Shown in pieces: positions 5,756 to 6,212 of a stretch of DNA of 6,212 bases (positions within the stretch are counted from its first letter, which is position 1; each line of letters opens with the position of its first letter). The stretch is from DASSRQ01 sp035701665 (GTDB lineage: Bacteria > Vulcanimicrobiota > Vulcanimicrobiia > Vulcanimicrobiales > Vulcanimicrobiaceae), in the NCBI GenBank assembly GCA_035701665.1, contig DASSRQ010000229.1:1-6212 (forward strand), written 5' to 3'. The position numbers and the translations under genes were made by a program. The notes under the pieces were generated by a model. It was not told the origin of the DNA. It did no database searches and saw only the letters and a list, made by a program, of their open reading frames with translations.

Positions 5756-6212
5756 CTACTGAAAATTCCGCGAACGAACCCCGCCCACAACTTCTTCCGC
5801 ATCGAAAGCCCACACCTTACGCGCCAGCAAATCGATGCAGCCCGCTTCTTTCTGCAGTTGTCCCTCAACGATCACGGTCATCGACTGCCGGATCACGCGC
5901 CGGTACTTCTCGTAGATGTCCGGACGCACGATCACGTTGACCAATCCCGTCTCGTCCTCGAGCGTTAAAAACACAAAGCCCTTTGCCGTGCCGGGCCGTT
6001 GGCGCGTGATGACCAAACCGCCAACGCGGCACACCAAACGGTTGGGCGCCTCGCGCAGCTTCGCCGCCGCCAGCACGCGCTGGTCGTCCAAGAACTTGCG
6101 GAAGTGCGTCATCGGCTGCTCTTTGGGCGTTACGCCGGTCGACCACAGATCGAACGACGTCTCCTGACGGTTCGAGATCTTTTTGAACGCAGCCGACGGT
6201 TCGTGCACGTCC
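5756..6212 (-). CDS. dnaE2: Error-prone DNA polymerase III alpha subunit DnaE2 (ImuC), C-terminal fragment
   Basis: Only the last 151 residues are in the window; the frame stays open to the right edge and the full protein is usually above 1000 residues. DnaE2 is the translesion polymerase of the damage-induced ImuA/ImuB/DnaE2 mutasome. The fragment carries the C-terminal OB-fold: RVGGLVITRQRPGTAKG (62-78) and FVFLTLEDETGLVNVIV (79-95). RQRPGTAKG plus the ending RSRNF(Q), close to the SRDF ends of known DnaE2 proteins, separates it from replicative DnaE. The preceding MTHFRKFLDDQRVLAAAKL matches the segment just ahead of the OB-fold. The stop is TAG. No imuA, imuB or lexA is visible downstream; any cassette would be upstream, outside the window. 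The polymerase active site cannot be judged here. Confidence 0.92.
   Translation of the reverse strand, partial: DVHEPSAAFKKISNRQETSFDLWSTGVTPKEQPMTHFRKFLDDQRVLAAAKLREAPNRLVCRVGGLVITRQRPGTAKGFVFLTLEDETGLVNVIVRPDIYEKYRRVIRQSMTVIVEGQLQKEAGCIDLLARKVWAFDAEEVVGGVRSRNFQ

Overview
This is a bacterial chromosomal window, rich in G+C (sampled 60-base lines of gatA and the methyltransferase gene are about 65-70% GC). It carries a GatCAB-type amidotransferase, an error-prone DnaE2 polymerase, a lipoprotein and a TonB-like N-terminus, so a bacterium with an outer membrane is likely. The GatC/GatA genes, the TTG and GTG starts and a CTGAGTTTATCGAAGGG-type repeat would fit a poorly cultured lineage such as Ca. 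Eremiobacterota, but the sequence alone does not settle the taxon.

Layout. Positions 1-3155 hold a compact leftward operon. In transcription order it has a small one-TM protein, an RNA m5U methyltransferase of the TrmA/RlmD family, gatC, and gatA (cut by the left edge). Overlaps of 26 and 4 bases and a 3-base gap suggest co-transcription and translational coupling. From 3216 a rightward pair diverges from it: a periplasmic oxyanion-binding protein of the WtpA/ModA type, then a membrane-anchored proline-rich protein whose N-terminus resembles TonB but whose C-terminus does not. The start region of that second gene contains an intergenic-type repeat that is read in frame. Positions 4970-5682 hold two small leftward genes of unknown function (an acidic 102-residue protein and a 116-residue lipoprotein), with the lipoprotein gene clearly lower in GC. 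The right edge (5756-6212) is the C-terminal end of DnaE2, also leftward.

How the genes work together. The leftward operon joins two translation functions: rRNA (or tRNA) uracil methylation, and conversion of mischarged Glu-tRNA(Gln)/Asp-tRNA(Asn) to the correct aminoacyl-tRNA. GatB is not in the window. The binding protein has no ABC permease or ATPase beside it here, so its transport partner must be elsewhere or its role differs. I see no tRNA, rRNA, CRISPR array, transposase or phage gene. No clearly new system is visible; the most unusual locus is the repeat-invaded start of the TonB-like gene with its unrecognised C-terminal domain.
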